Source: Pectobacterium aroidearum (lineage in GTDB: Bacteria > Pseudomonadota > Gammaproteobacteria > Enterobacterales > Enterobacteriaceae). From it: a stretch of DNA of 64,000 bases. Position numbers and translations under genes: made by a program. The notes beneath the pieces were generated by a model. That model saw nothing but the letters and a program-made list of their open reading frames with translations. It was not told the DNA's origin and searched no databases. Shown here in pieces: positions 20,491 through 29,945 of the stretch. Positions within the stretch are counted from its first letter, which is position 1; every line of letters begins with the position of its first letter. Where the stretch lies: positions 4,030,001-4,094,000 of the forward strand of contig NZ_CP065044.1 of the NCBI RefSeq assembly GCF_015689195.1, in the 5' to 3' direction.

Positions 20491-21378
20491 TCATCCCTTC
20501 CGTGCTGCTTTAAACTGAATCAGTGCCAATATTGCTGAGAAAACAACAATGACGTACGAAACCGTTGCTGCATAGCCAAAGTTAGGCACAAACTTGAATG
20601 ACAGGTTATAAATATAAAGCGATAACGTCAGCGTCGCATTTGCCGGGCCACCATTCGTGATATTCATCGCTTCATCAAACAGCTGTAATGTGCCAATAGT
20701 TGATGTCACGCTGGTAAAAAGAATAACCGGTTTCAATAAGGGGATCGTAATGAAGAAAAATTGCTTAATAGGGCTGACGCCATCAACTCGGGCAGCCTCG
20801 TAAATCGACTTATCAATATTCTGCATCGCGGAAAGATAGAATATCATGTTATATCCCGTCCAACGCCATGTAATGGCAATAATGATGGTCACCTTCGCCC
20901 AGAAAGGATCGGATAGCCACGGAATCGGATCGTCAATAACATGAATAAACAGTAAGAATGAATTAATCACGCCATCCAGTTCAAACATACTCTTGAAAAG
21001 AATTGAGTAGGCAACCAGTGAGGTTACACAAGGCAGAAAGATCGCTATTCTAAACCACTGGCGATATTTAAGCTGAGACGAATTCAAGCAAGAAGAAATA
21101 GCCAATGATAATAAAATCATAATAGGCACTTGGATTACCAGAAAGGTCAGCGTATTCCACAGTGCCGTTTTGAACATAGGGTCATTGAATAAACGAATGA
21201 TATTTCCCAAGCCAACAAATTGTGTCACCACACCCCGGCCGGACTGAAAAGAGAGCCAAAGTGATTTGAAAATAGGGTATATCGTCATTAAGGCAATTAA
21301 CCCAACGGCGGTAGCGACAAAAGCCCAACCGTTGATGTTATAAAGCCTATTCATTTTAGGTTTATACATCATTATCAC
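20491..21378 (-). CDS. ganF: Sugar ABC transporter permease, MalF/LacF type (GanF-like)
   Basis: This 295-aa permease has six predicted helices and a textbook EAA motif (YEAARVDGVSPIKQFFFITIPLLKP). It resembles LacF-type lactose/galactoside permeases rather than the larger MalF. The N-terminus offers Met1, Met3 and Met4 without a decisive Shine-Dalgarno sequence. A hairpin separates it from the binding-protein gene upstream, the usual device for making more binding protein than permease. Confidence 0.85.
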   Translation of the reverse strand: MIMMYKPKMNRLYNINGWAFVATAVGLIALMTIYPIFKSLWLSFQSGRGVVTQFVGLGNIIRLFNDPMFKTALWNTLTFLVIQVPIMILLSLAISSCLNSSQLKYRQWFRIAIFLPCVTSLVAYSILFKSMFELDGVINSFLLFIHVIDDPIPWLSDPFWAKVTIIIAITWRWTGYNMIFYLSAMQNIDKSIYEAARVDGVSPIKQFFFITIPLLKPVILFTSVTSTIGTLQLFDEAMNITNGGPANATLTLSLYIYNLSFKFVPNFGYAATVSYVIVVFSAILALIQFKAARKG

Positions 21379-21402
21379 ACCATCGATTTCTGGAGAGAAA
21401 TA

Positions 21403-21425
21403 CTTGAGGGCTTCCCGCCCTCAAG
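21403..21425 (-). terminator. Attenuating hairpin between binding-protein and permease genes
   Basis: A 9-bp perfect stem (cttgagggc 21403-21411, gccctcaag 21417-21425) with a 5-nt loop lies directly after the ganE stop codon and is followed on the minus strand by TATTTCTC. It is probably a 3' stabiliser or partial terminator. Confidence 0.6.
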
Positions 21426-21435
21426 CTCACACTCG

Positions 21436-22701
21436 CTACTGCATAATCTGATTTTTTAATGTCGTTTCGGCGCGTTTTAAAACGTCATCGACAGAATCGC
21501 CTTTCAGTAATGCAGGTATTTCAGCAGCAATGGCGTTATCCACTTCCTGGGTATACATACCGTAGGAAACCTGTGGGATTTCAGTCACCCATTTAGAAAA
21601 ATCAGCGAACACGGGTTGCCCGCCAAAGAACGGATCCTGTACCGCGTAAGCAGGGCCGGAAGTGGCTGGAAGGAAGGTGGCGAGCGCACCGCGATCAACC
21701 AACAGGGTTTGATACATATTGCTATCCGCCGCGAAGGTTTTCTGCAAAAACTCGATCGCCTGTTTAGTATTTTTGCCGCCCTTTAAGACATACCAGCTCG
21801 ATCCCCCCTGATTGGAGGCATGTACCGCTTTGTCGAGGTTCAGCCGTGGAATCGGCGCGACACGCCATTTTCCTTTCTGATCTTCAGCGCTTTTAATTGA
21901 ACCAATCACCCATACACCAGAAACCACACTCGCCGATTTCCCGGCATTAAAACTCCCGACAAAACTCGACCAACCAGAGATAGGACGGGCAATTTTCGCG
22001 TCGTTAATCGCTTTAATCGTTTTTAATGTTTCTTTCAGTGCATTGTTTTTGGTGAGATTGAGTTGCCCCTGATTATCGAAGAACCATTCTCCACCGGACT
22101 GCATCATAATATGAGGAAGCACCACATCGTTCATATCGTAGGTCAGCATATCAACGCCGGTTTTCGCTTTTACCTGCTTACCGATTTCAATATATTTATC
22201 CCAGGTAATATTCACCATATCGCTCTCTTTATATCCGGCAGCCTCCAGATAATCGAGTCGATAGAACATTCCCGCTACGCCGGAATCAAAAGGGACACCG
22301 TATACCTTGTTCCCTACCGTCATCACTTTCGTTTTATAAGGCGCAAACTGGCTATAATCGATGGCATCCTGTAATGGGATAAACGAGTCAGGATAAGCCT
22401 GAAGATATTTCTGAGCATTATAATCTTCAATCAGCACAATATCAGGAAGGGAGTTTTTAACCCCTGAAGCCAACATGGTATTTAATTTCTGCTCAATGTC
22501 TTCTTTACCTGAATCGATCACTTTTAGACTGAAACTTGGATCGGCTTTTTTATATATCGACGATGCCTCATGCATTGCCGCAACATTGAAATTAGGATCC
22601 CAGGCCCACACGGTGACTTCAGCAGCCAGGCTATGACTCGATAAACCCAGCGTGAGGAATGAAACTGCAAATAGGGTAGATACTTTATTCTTGATCTTCA
22701 T
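21436..22701 (-). CDS. ganE: Sugar-binding periplasmic protein (GanE-like)
   Basis: This 421-aa family-1 extracellular solute-binding protein has a signal peptide (MKIKNKVSTLFAVSFLTLGLSSHSLA|AEVTVWAWD). The mature part has the two-lobed SBP pattern: LPDIVLIEDYNAQKYLQ, VYGVPFDSGVAGMFYRLDYLEAAG, and the C-terminal VDNAIAAEIPALLKG. The closest style is the lactose/arabinose-oligosaccharide binders. It is the first gene of the transporter operon, and a CRP-like site lies about 95 bp upstream of its ATG. Galactan oligosaccharides are the likely ligand because of the GH53 gene in the same cluster. Confidence 0.83.
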   Translation of the reverse strand: MKIKNKVSTLFAVSFLTLGLSSHSLAAEVTVWAWDPNFNVAAMHEASSIYKKADPSFSLKVIDSGKEDIEQKLNTMLASGVKNSLPDIVLIEDYNAQKYLQAYPDSFIPLQDAIDYSQFAPYKTKVMTVGNKVYGVPFDSGVAGMFYRLDYLEAAGYKESDMVNITWDKYIEIGKQVKAKTGVDMLTYDMNDVVLPHIMMQSGGEWFFDNQGQLNLTKNNALKETLKTIKAINDAKIARPISGWSSFVGSFNAGKSASVVSGVWVIGSIKSAEDQKGKWRVAPIPRLNLDKAVHASNQGGSSWYVLKGGKNTKQAIEFLQKTFAADSNMYQTLLVDRGALATFLPATSGPAYAVQDPFFGGQPVFADFSKWVTEIPQVSYGMYTQEVDNAIAAEIPALLKGDSVDDVLKRAETTLKNQIMQ

Positions 22702-23082
22702 CAGAGCAGTCCTTCTTTACTTTTTGTAAAGAGAGAATATGAGTTACTGCATAATGAAGCAACGAGTTACACCGCTTACATTCTTTCATCCGGTGATACG
22801 GGTCACACAACAGGGAGAAAAATGACTAAATATTCGATCTAAATACAAAAAATTTAGGAAAAATTTCCTCCTATAATGCCCATAATCGTCGATTAAACTG
22901 ATTAAAATAAAAACAAAAATCGCCTCATCCCATTGAAAACAAAACAAAAAAAGACGTTATAAAAAGTTTACTCAGCTAATATTAACCATAATCACACCGT
23001 CACCATGAAATGACGCAAAAATGAAAGCGTTACCACACCAAATCAAGCGGCACACAGGGATATCCGTGTACCGCAAACATGT
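22702..23082. other. Promoter region of the gan-type operon
   Basis: This 381-bp intergenic stretch is strongly AT-rich around 22820-22980. It holds the CRP-like site described separately and an imperfect LacI-type half-palindrome (gaaagcgttacc, 23023-23034) that could be an operator. No coding frame stands out. Confidence 0.5.
22790..22811 (-). promoter_or_regulatory. CRP-like binding site upstream of ganE
   Basis: ggtga (22792-22796), six bases, then tcaca (22803-22807) match 9 of 10 core positions of TGTGA-N6-TCACA. The location about 95 bp before the ganE ATG suits catabolite activation. Confidence 0.55.
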
Positions 23083-23664
23083 CTACGCGCCGGCAAACCA
23101 GCCGCGAATGATCGCGTGCTGTAGCAGCATGATGGTTTTGCCGTCTTTAATCCGGCCATCGTTCATCATCGCGACAGCTTCGCTGAATGGCAGTTCCAGC
23201 ACCTCGATATCTTCATCTTCCACACCGCCGCCAGCATTATCCCGTAGCGATTCATCGTATTCGGCAGCAAAGAAATGCAGCCGTTCTGTGACACCGCCGG
23301 GCGACATATAGGCATCGAACAGCTTTTCAACGTTACCCACCGCATAACCGGTTTCTTCTATCGCCTCGTTGCGGATGCACTCTTCGGGCGAATGATCGTC
23401 CAGCAACCCCGCGCAGGCCTCCAGCAGCATGCCACTTTCGTTACCGTTGACGTAGGTAGGAATACGGAACTGCCGCGTCAGGATCACCGTGCCTTTTGCC
23501 CGGTTGTACAGCAGAATCGTTGCGCCGTCGCCACGGTCATAAACCTCACGAATTTGGCGCACCACGCCGCCATTCTTTCTTTTTAAATCAAAAACATACT
23601 TGTGAAGGATAAACCAGTGGTCAGATAGCAGCTTCTTTTCGACGATATCAATGGGGGACGACAT
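23083..23664 (-). CDS. nudK: GDP-mannose pyrophosphatase NudK
   Basis: This 193-aa Nudix hydrolase is close to E. coli NudK (YffH). It cleaves GDP-mannose to GMP and mannose-1-phosphate. The Nudix box is around residues 85-107 ([22 protein letters not shown]), with the helix core [24 protein letters not shown] is the conserved downstream block. It stands alone between the gan promoter and gldA. Confidence 0.92.
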   Translation of the reverse strand: MSSPIDIVEKKLLSDHWFILHKYVFDLKRKNGGVVRQIREVYDRGDGATILLYNRAKGTVILTRQFRIPTYVNGNESGMLLEACAGLLDDHSPEECIRNEAIEETGYAVGNVEKLFDAYMSPGGVTERLHFFAAEYDESLRDNAGGGVEDEDIEVLELPFSEAVAMMNDGRIKDGKTIMLLQHAIIRGWFAGA

Positions 23665-24033
23665 GCAAACACCTCGGCGATCGATGGCTGGAAGGACTCA
23701 TTTCATTTATAAAAGCCGGACCATCATATCCCCTTTTAACTCAGGTATAAACGAGCAGGAAAACGCATACCTAACGGGAATAACGGCATAATTAAAAACT
23801 AACCACATGATTTTTATGACTTAGTGCCACACTTCCATTTCGCTCTTTTCGTCCATCCCTGGTTTCTCGTCTATGCTATACCCTAAGTTATTCGCGTTTC
23901 AGGAAGTCACGCTGCGCTTTCGTTATCTTCATCATTACTGCCAATTCTCTATCGCGCTTACCGCATCGCTTTCCTGATCCGCACAAATTCCATACCGCAT
24001 CACTTCTCCAACAACATCATCGAGGTAGATAAC
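23665..24033. other. Intergenic region between nudK and gldA
   Basis: This 369-bp divergent promoter region has no convincing ORF or structured RNA. A possible -10 (tatgctatac, near 23872) faces gldA. Confidence 0.4.
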
Positions 24034-25131
24034 ATGAGCCATTTCATTTTCTCTTCACCTAGAAAATATGTTCAGGGTCGCGGCGTACTGGATGAGCTGG
24101 GCGAGCAGCTTAAGCCGCTGGGTACGAAAGCCTTTCTGATGGCAGACGGCATCGTGTGGGACATTATCGGACAGCGCGTCGATGTTTCTCTCAAGCAGGC
24201 GAGTATCGGCCACCATTACGAGCGCTTCAACGGTGAGGCTTCCAGCAACGAAATCACGCGCCTTGCCAAGCTGGCACGTGACGCAGGGACGAATATCGTG
24301 GTCGGATTAGGTGGCGGCAAAACGCTCGATACCGCGAAAGCCGTTGCCGATGAGCTAAAACACAACGTGGCTATCGTCCCGACCGTGGCCTCAACGGATG
24401 CGCCGTGCAGCGCACTGTCCGTCATCTACACCGACGACGGCGTATTTGAGTCTTATCGTTTTTACGACAAAAACCCCGATCTGGTGTTAGTCGATACAGC
24501 TGTATGCGCGCAGGCACCTGCCCGCCTGTTCGCCTCCGGCATTGCCGATGGGCTGGCTACTTTTGTCGAAGCACAGGCGGTTTTGCGCTCTCACTCACTT
24601 TCCATGCTGGGCGGAAAACCCACACTGGCAGGTATGGCGATTGCCGAAACCTGCGAAAAAACGCTGCTAACCTACGGCTACAGCGCCTATAAAGCAGTGG
24701 AGAAAGGCGCGGTCACGCCAGCGGTGGAATCTGTGGTTGAAGCGAATACGCTGCTTTCCGGTCTGGGATTCGAGAATGGCGGGCTGGCAGGCGCTCACGC
24801 CATCCACAACGGTTTTACCGCGATTAAAGGCGATATCCACCATCTCACGCACGGGGAAAAAGTCGCCTACGGCACGTTAACGCATATGGTGCTGGAGCAG
24901 CGTCCCGATGAAGAAATCGCCCGCTACATCCGCTTCTACCGCGCCATCAACATGCCAACCCGGTTAAAAGATTTGCATCTGGAAAATGAGCCGTTTGAGA
25001 ATCTGGTCAAAGTGGGTGAACTGGCATGCAGCGATGCCGATACGCTGAAAAATCTGGACAGCGGGTTAACGGCAGAAGACGTCGCCCACGCGATTGTTGC
25101 CGTCGATGCATTCAGCAAAACTATCGCTTAG
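24034..25131 (+). CDS. gldA: Glycerol dehydrogenase GldA
   Basis: This 365-aa Zn/Fe-dependent dehydrogenase of the iron-ADH superfamily oxidises glycerol to dihydroxyacetone with NAD. It shows the NAD-binding VVGLGGGKTLDTAKAVAD, VPTVASTDAPCSALSV, and metal ligands in GIADGLATFVEA (Asp), GAHAIHNG (His) and HLTHGEKVAYG (His). The length equals E. coli GldA (367 aa). GAGG lies 8 bases before the ATG. It has no glycerol kinase or DHA kinase neighbours here. Confidence 0.95.
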   Translation: MSHFIFSSPRKYVQGRGVLDELGEQLKPLGTKAFLMADGIVWDIIGQRVDVSLKQASIGHHYERFNGEASSNEITRLAKLARDAGTNIVVGLGGGKTLDTAKAVADELKHNVAIVPTVASTDAPCSALSVIYTDDGVFESYRFYDKNPDLVLVDTAVCAQAPARLFASGIADGLATFVEAQAVLRSHSLSMLGGKPTLAGMAIAETCEKTLLTYGYSAYKAVEKGAVTPAVESVVEANTLLSGLGFENGGLAGAHAIHNGFTAIKGDIHHLTHGEKVAYGTLTHMVLEQRPDEEIARYIRFYRAINMPTRLKDLHLENEPFENLVKVGELACSDADTLKNLDSGLTAEDVAHAIVAVDAFSKTIA

Positions 25132-25304
25132 CCGTAACCGCGGTAAAAAGCCTGACGTCAGCAAAATCGATCCAATGGCGTCGGGCTTGGCATATCAGAT
25201 GTGCCCTTCCCTCCACATCACAACCACAAAACGTTCTCGTTGCGTCATCAACCTGCTCACGACTATTCACTTTTATTTGATGAGAAAACGGGCAGGATAA
25301 CGAC

Positions 25305-25334
25305 ATGTTCTCTGTACTTTGGGTTGTCGCATGA
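25305..25334 (+). CDS. Nine-codon leader ORF coupled to the MFS gene
   Basis: ATG at 25305-25307 follows a strong Shine-Dalgarno (aggataa, A-to-ATG spacing about 7) and encodes MFSVLWVVA. Its TGA (25332-25334) overlaps the ATG of the MFS gene (25331-25333) as ATGA. The downstream ATG has little ribosome-binding sequence of its own, so translational coupling through this mini-ORF is plausible. Whether it is translated is unproven. Confidence 0.45.
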   Translation: MFSVLWVVA

Positions 25335-26497
25335 TGGATCGTCCCCGCCTGGTTCCCCTATCGGATACGCTGACGCTTGCTCTTTTCGGGACGATCGTGC
25401 TGGCATTAGGTATGGGGCTTGGGCGTTTTTTGTATACGCCGATGCTGCCCGTGATGCTGGAAGAAGGCCGTTTCACCTTCAACCAGCTTTCCTATATTGC
25501 CAGCGCGAACTACGCTGGCTATCTGTTCGGTAGCCTGCTTTTCTCTTTCAGCCGCCGCACCTCAGCTTCTCAACCGATGTTCCTGCTGTTTAGCGCCGCC
25601 GCCGCGACCGGCGTTTTACTTCTCGCGATGGCAATGACCACCAGCACGACACTGATTATGGTTATTCGTTTCCTCGCCGGGATCGCCAGTGCGGCGATGA
25701 TGATCTTCGGCTCGTTGGCCATTTTGCACCACACCAGACAGGCTCGCGTTATCGCCTCGCTTTACGCCGGAGTAGGCGTAGGGATCGTATTAGGCAATGA
25801 ATACATCATCATCGGACGGCATTACGCCCTCACCGCCGAGCTATTATGGTGGGGAGCCGCGCTGCTATCAGCATTGCTTTTGCTCGCCTTATTTATCCTT
25901 TCGCCGCCTAAATCCAGCGTCGCGCCACAAACTATGGCGAATAACGATGAGCCGCCTCAGCTTGGCTGGAGGCGACTTGCGCTGCTGTACGGCCTTGCAG
26001 GATTCGGGTACATCATCATCGCCACCTACCTGCCGTTGATAGTGACTGCACTGGATATGCCGCGTGTATCTCTTCATCTCTGGTCGCTGGTTGGGCTGGC
26101 CATCATTCCCGGCTGTTTTTTCTGGCTGTGGGCCGCCAGTCGCTGGGGAACCTTGCCCTGCCTAACGGCAAACCTGCTCATTCAAGGCGTATGCGTCCTG
26201 CTGACGCTGTATAGTCACTCGCCCACGGCGTTGATACTCAGCTGTATCGGCTTTGGTGCTACCTTTATGGGAACAACGTCGCTGGTGATGCCCTTAGCCA
26301 AACGGCTACGCGTGCCGCACAGCATCAACCTACTTGGTCTGGTAACACTCACTTACGGCATTGGCCAAATTCTTGGCCCGCTGCTCACCAGCGCGTTAAC
26401 GAATAACAACGCTGTCGCCCCAGCCATTCTGTGCAGCGCAGCAGCACTTTTCATCGCGGCAGGACTCTGCTTCCCTTACCGTCGTCCACAACCCTAA
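25331..26497 (+). CDS. YbfB/YjiJ-family MFS transporter
   Basis: This protein of about 388 aa has 12 hydrophobic segments and the N-terminal family signature [21 protein letters not shown] 25331 is chosen because the longer frame would need a TTG with no Shine-Dalgarno sequence. It is an uncharacterised exporter family of the major facilitator superfamily; the substrate is unknown. The tautomerase gene follows after 13 bp, suggesting an operon that might export or detoxify a small carbonyl or aromatic compound (speculative). Confidence 0.8.
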   Translation: MMDRPRLVPLSDTLTLALFGTIVLALGMGLGRFLYTPMLPVMLEEGRFTFNQLSYIASANYAGYLFGSLLFSFSRRTSASQPMFLLFSAAAATGVLLLAMAMTTSTTLIMVIRFLAGIASAAMMIFGSLAILHHTRQARVIASLYAGVGVGIVLGNEYIIIGRHYALTAELLWWGAALLSALLLLALFILSPPKSSVAPQTMANNDEPPQLGWRRLALLYGLAGFGYIIIATYLPLIVTALDMPRVSLHLWSLVGLAIIPGCFFWLWAASRWGTLPCLTANLLIQGVCVLLTLYSHSPTALILSCIGFGATFMGTTSLVMPLAKRLRVPHSINLLGLVTLTYGIGQILGPLLTSALTNNNAVAPAILCSAAALFIAAGLCFPYRRPQP

Positions 26498-26510
26498 TCC
26501 CGGAGAACAC

Positions 26511-26717
26511 ATGCCATACGTCAACATCAAAATTACCAATGAGGGCGTCACCGCTGAACAAAAACGTCAGTTGATTGAGGGCGTGACCCAACTACTGGTC
26601 GACGTGCTCAACAAAAACCCGAAAACCACCGTGGTCGTGATTGATGAAGTCGAAACGGACAATTGGGGAATCGGCGGCGTGCCAGTGACGGAACTGAGGA
26701 AGGTCAGTAAGAAGTAA
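26511..26717 (+). CDS. 4-oxalocrotonate tautomerase family protein
   Basis: This 68-aa subunit has the catalytic Pro right after the initiator Met (MPYVNIKITNEGVTAEQK), the beta-alpha-beta tautomerase fold, and the conserved WGIGGVP segment with Arg close by. Such proteins form hexamers or dimers and catalyse keto-enol tautomerisation, but the physiological substrate here is unknown. GGAG lies 8 bases upstream. The last codons and the stop lie inside a 7-bp tandem repeat. Confidence 0.85.
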   Translation: MPYVNIKITNEGVTAEQKRQLIEGVTQLLVDVLNKNPKTTVVVIDEVETDNWGIGGVPVTELRKVSKK

Positions 26718-26734
26718 GAAGTAAGAAGTAAGAA
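26707..26734 (+). repeat. Four tandem copies of gtaagaa over the tautomerase stop codon
   Basis: Four exact, contiguous 7-bp units begin inside the last codons of the tautomerase (SKK-stop) and run 17 bp beyond the stop. Because the unit is not a multiple of three, copy-number changes would mainly affect the sequence after the stop. Confidence 0.9.
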
Positions 26735-26744
26735 GGTTAACAAA

Positions 26745-26775
26745 TAACAAAACGGTGCCACGCGATGTGGCACCG
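26745..26775 (-). terminator. Rho-independent terminator of mntH
   Basis: cggtgccac (26753-26761) and gtggcaccg (26767-26775) form a 9-bp stem with a 5-nt loop. On the minus strand it is followed by TTTTGTT, and it starts just past the mntH stop. Confidence 0.8.
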
Positions 26776-26778
26776 GAC

Positions 26779-28017
26779 TTATATCCCCGACATCGTATCA
26801 ATGAGCAGATACATATTCAGGGACACGACGAGCACGACAATGAGTTGCCCAATGCGCTGTACCCATTTTCCGTTGACCATCGTCCCCATCAGTTCACGGT
26901 TACCCGTGAAGGACAGCAGGGGAACCAGCGCCAGCGCAATCCCGAAACTCAGCACCACCTGACTTAACACCAGCACGCGCGTTGGATCCATACCGGACAG
27001 GATCACAATAAACGACGGTAGCATCGTTACGCTACGACGTACCCACAGCGGGATGTGGAAGCGCACAAATCCCTGCATCACCACCTGCCCCGCCAGCGTG
27101 CCGACAACCGTGGATGACAGGCCTGCCGCTACCAAACTCAGACCGAAAATCACCGCAGCGGCTTTACCCAACAGCGGCTCCAGCGTGAGATAGGCTTTAT
27201 CCAGATCGGCGATATCCTGATTGCCGCTGAAATGGAAGGCTGCCGCCGCCGTCGCCATCATCGCTAGATTGACGAATCCTGCGATGGTCATTGCAATCGC
27301 GACATCGACTTTCGTTGCCGAATAACGCTCAGCACGAGTATGGCTGCCTTCGTGCTGCGTCAGGGAAGAATGAAGGTAAATCACATGCGGCATAATGGTC
27401 GCCCCCAGCACGCCCGCTGCCAGCAGCACGGCATCGGAGGTCGGCAGACTAGGCATTGCCATGCCTTTGGCTAACGCGGACAGCTCAGGCTGCGAGAAGA
27501 CCAATTCGACAATATACGCCGCCGCAACAAACAGCAGCAGACCGCCGATGACCATTTCCAGCGGCTTCTGGCCGCGCTGTTGCAGCATTAAAATCAGGAA
27601 AGTGGCAATAGCGGTAAGAATCGCGCCTTCCAGCAACGACACGCCCAAGAGGAGTTTGAAACCAATCGCCGCACCGATAAACTCGGCGAGATCGGTCGCC
27701 ATCGCAATAATTTCGGCCTGCACCCAATACGCCCAAACGGCCGGGCGCGGAAAGCGATCGCGGATATGTTCCGCCAGATTCTTACCCGTTGCGATCCCCA
27801 ATTTGGCGGACAACAGTTGAATCAGCATCGCCATCAGGTTCGCCCACACCACCACCCACAGCAGCGTATAGCCATAGGCTGCGCCAGACTGGATGTTTGT
27901 GGCGAAATTACCCGGATCGATATAACCAATCGCCGCGATAAACGCCGGCCCCATCAGAGAAAGTTTGACCTTCCTTGATGTACGGCTTGTTGACTCAATA
28001 ACACGGCTACCCGGCAT
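26779..28017 (-). CDS. mntH: Proton-coupled manganese transporter MntH (Nramp family)
   Basis: This 412-aa membrane protein has 11 helices. The metal-site motifs of Nramp proteins are present: [14 protein letters not shown] in helix 1 (Asp, Asn ligands) and [13 protein letters not shown] in helix 6 (Met and His). It imports Mn2+, and also Fe2+, with protons, and supports oxidative-stress resistance. A Fur-like palindrome lies about 50 bp upstream, and a terminator follows. Compared with E. coli, its position next to grpE is different. Confidence 0.96.
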   Translation of the reverse strand: MPGSRVIESTSRTSRKVKLSLMGPAFIAAIGYIDPGNFATNIQSGAAYGYTLLWVVVWANLMAMLIQLLSAKLGIATGKNLAEHIRDRFPRPAVWAYWVQAEIIAMATDLAEFIGAAIGFKLLLGVSLLEGAILTAIATFLILMLQQRGQKPLEMVIGGLLLFVAAAYIVELVFSQPELSALAKGMAMPSLPTSDAVLLAAGVLGATIMPHVIYLHSSLTQHEGSHTRAERYSATKVDVAIAMTIAGFVNLAMMATAAAAFHFSGNQDIADLDKAYLTLEPLLGKAAAVIFGLSLVAAGLSSTVVGTLAGQVVMQGFVRFHIPLWVRRSVTMLPSFIVILSGMDPTRVLVLSQVVLSFGIALALVPLLSFTGNRELMGTMVNGKWVQRIGQLIVVLVVSLNMYLLIDTMSGI

Positions 28018-28062
28018 AGTATGACCCTTCTAACACTGGTGTTTTACTACTCTCACAGAAAC

Positions 28063-28081
28063 GATAATGATTATCAAGTGC
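28063..28081 (-). promoter_or_regulatory. Fur-box-like palindrome upstream of mntH
   Basis: gataatgattatc (28063-28075) is a perfect inverted repeat around a central base and matches the Fur consensus in 14 of 19 positions over the full site. It is 46 bp from the mntH ATG. An MntR site was not recognised. Confidence 0.65.
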
Positions 28082-28180
28082 ATTTAGAGAGGTGATACCA
28101 ATTCTTTTGATAGTTAAAGATGATGAGTCATTCAAAACCTAAAAAACATCTTTTTTATCAAACAAATCTTAACAAAATAT

Positions 28181-28212
28181 AAACAAAAAACCCCATGCTG
28201 GGCACGGGGTTT
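28181..28212 (-). terminator. Rho-independent terminator of grpE
   Basis: On the minus strand aaacccc/ggggttt forms a GC-rich hairpin (28188-28212) running into TTTTTTG, about 45 bp past the grpE stop. Confidence 0.88.
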
Positions 28213-28258
28213 GGAAATGAAGACACGCTGTAGATACTGCGCGTAAAAGCAAAAACTA

Positions 28259-28846
28259 TCAGTCTTGTGCTTTTGATACCGCAACCATCGCCGGACGCAG
28301 CAAACGGCCATTCAGCGTATAGCCTTTTTGCATGACCATCATGACATGGTTCGGCTGGTGATCGGCCGAAGGTAACATCGTCATTGCCTGATGCACTTCT
28401 GGGTTAAACGGTACGTTTACATCACCGACAACCTCAATACCAAATTTGCGGACTGCATCCAGCAATGATTTCAGCGTCAGTTCAACACCTTCAATCATCG
28501 CAGCCAGTGATTCATTGGCTTTATCCGCCGTATCCAGCGCGCGTTCCAGGTTATCGATAACTGGCAGCATTTCGCTGGCAAATTTTTCTACCGCAAATTT
28601 ATGCGCTTTCTCAACATCCATTTCCGCACGGCGGCGAACGTTATCCGCTTCAGCACGAACACGAAGCATATTGTCACGCTCACGCTGTTGCAGTTCGCTC
28701 AACTGGGCTTCCAGCTCGGCGATGCGCGCATCACGCGGGTCAGCTACGTCTGCCGTCTCTGGCGCGGCATCCGCTTGCTGCCCTTTTGCTGCTTCCTTTT
28801 GATCCAGCACTTGCTCGTCAGGCGTTTTCTGTTCTTTACTACTCAT
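28259..28846 (-). CDS. grpE: GrpE nucleotide exchange factor
   Basis: This 195-aa co-chaperone releases ADP from DnaK. The N-terminus is an acidic, flexible Glu/Gln/Ala-rich stretch (about 1-40), then a long coiled-coil dimer helix ([20 protein letters not shown]...[16 protein letters not shown]), then the C-terminal beta-wing ([26 protein letters not shown]). It is divergent from nadK, as in E. coli, and has an excellent sigma-32 promoter. Confidence 0.97.
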   Translation of the reverse strand: MSSKEQKTPDEQVLDQKEAAKGQQADAAPETADVADPRDARIAELEAQLSELQQRERDNMLRVRAEADNVRRRAEMDVEKAHKFAVEKFASEMLPVIDNLERALDTADKANESLAAMIEGVELTLKSLLDAVRKFGIEVVGDVNVPFNPEVHQAMTMLPSADHQPNHVMMVMQKGYTLNGRLLRPAMVAVSKAQD

Positions 28847-28886
28847 GAAATTCTCCGCGGTTTAGCATTAATCTCGCTAGTTGCTT

Positions 28887-28917
28887 ATTATGGGGATCAA
28901 AATCGGGGATTCAAGGG
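28887..28917 (-). promoter_or_regulatory. Sigma-32 heat-shock promoter of grpE
   Basis: Minus strand: CTTGAA (28910-28915, preceded by CC), a 14-bp spacer, and CCCCATAAT (28887-28895). Both hexamer regions match the RpoH consensus almost perfectly, about 40 bp before the grpE ATG. Confidence 0.85.
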
Positions 28918-28976
28918 AACCCGTCATATATTGGTTCCCACCGCTGCCGATACACCACGCTGAGGACAAAACAGCA

Positions 28977-29873
28977 ATGAACACACCGCTTACAATGAAC
29001 AGGCCGTTTAATTGTATTGGCATTGTCGGCCATCCGCGCCACCCAACGGCGCTGGCAACGCATGAGATGCTTTACCACTGGCTCACCGACAAAGGTTACT
29101 CGGTTCTGATCGAGCAGCAGATCGCCCGTGAATTGAATCTGAAAGACGCTCCGACAGGTAGCCTTGCCGACATTGGCCAGCAAGCGGATTTGGCGGTTGT
29201 CGTCGGCGGTGACGGCAATATGCTCGGCGCAGCGCGCGTGCTGTCGCGCTATGACATCAAGGTGATCGGTGTGAACCGTGGCAACCTCGGTTTTCTGACC
29301 GATCTCGACCCTGACCATGCGCAGCAGCAGCTTTCTGACGTGCTCGACGGCCATTACCTGAGCGAACAACGCTTCATGCTGGAAGCGCACGTTTGCCGCG
29401 CCAACCAGCCCGACAGCATTAGTACCGCCATTAACGAAGTGGTGCTTCACCCGGGAAAAGTCGCACATATGATTGAATTTGAAGTCTATATTGACGACAA
29501 ATTCGCCTTCTCCCAACGTTCAGATGGCCTGATTATCGCCACCCCCACGGGCTCAACCGCCTATTCCCTTTCCGCTGGCGGCCCAATCCTGACGCCGTCG
29601 CTGGATGCCATCGCACTGGTGCCTATGTTCCCGCATACGCTGTCAGCCCGTCCGCTGGTCATCAACAGCAGCAGTACGATCCGGCTGAAATTTTCCTGCA
29701 TTACTAATGACCTGGAAATCAGCTGCGACAGCCAGATTGCGTTACCGGTACAGGAAGGCGAAGAAGTGCTCATTCGCCGCAGCGAGCACCACCTAAATCT
29801 GATTCATCCAAAAAATTACAGTTATTTCAATACACTAAGCTCAAAACTCGGCTGGTCAAAAAAATTATTCTAA
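28977..29873 (+). CDS. nadK: NAD kinase
   Basis: This enzyme phosphorylates NAD to NADP. The diagnostic motifs are [14 protein letters not shown] (GGDG), [31 protein letters not shown] and [25 protein letters not shown] 28977 has GAGGA 10 bases upstream (299 aa). ATG 28995 gives exactly the 292-aa E. coli length and N-terminus ([14 protein letters not shown]) but has no Shine-Dalgarno sequence; either may be used. A frame extending further upstream to 28881 runs into the grpE promoter and is rejected. Confidence 0.96.
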   Translation: MNTPLTMNRPFNCIGIVGHPRHPTALATHEMLYHWLTDKGYSVLIEQQIARELNLKDAPTGSLADIGQQADLAVVVGGDGNMLGAARVLSRYDIKVIGVNRGNLGFLTDLDPDHAQQQLSDVLDGHYLSEQRFMLEAHVCRANQPDSISTAINEVVLHPGKVAHMIEFEVYIDDKFAFSQRSDGLIIATPTGSTAYSLSAGGPILTPSLDAIALVPMFPHTLSARPLVINSSSTIRLKFSCITNDLEISCDSQIALPVQEGEEVLIRRSEHHLNLIHPKNYSYFNTLSSKLGWSKKLF

Positions 29874-29891
29874 AATTCTATCCAGCTACTT

Positions 29892-29911
29892 TACTGTATA
29901 TAAAACCAGTT
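29892..29911 (+). promoter_or_regulatory. LexA (SOS) box of recN
   Basis: tactgtatataaaaccagtt has CTG-N10-CAG with the preferred AT-rich centre, like the first operator of E. coli recN. It lies 44 bp upstream of the recN ATG. Confidence 0.88.
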
Positions 29912-29915
29912 TATA

Positions 29916-29945
29916 CTGTATGTAATCACATGTGATTACATACAG
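29916..29945. promoter_or_regulatory. 30-bp perfect palindrome at the recN ribosome-binding site
   Basis: ctgtatgtaatcaca (29916-29930) is followed without a loop by its exact reverse complement (29931-29945). The right arm ends at the recN Shine-Dalgarno (agagg, 29944-29948). It occupies the place of the second LexA operator in E. coli recN but has CTG-N24-CAG spacing. Confidence 0.75.

Noticed and set aside
26707-26734. Possible CRISPR-like repeats
   Set aside because: Seven-base contiguous units without spacers; a simple tandem repeat.
28881-28976. Extended N-terminus of nadK
   Set aside because: It would start inside the divergent grpE sigma-32 promoter region and has no counterpart in NadK proteins.
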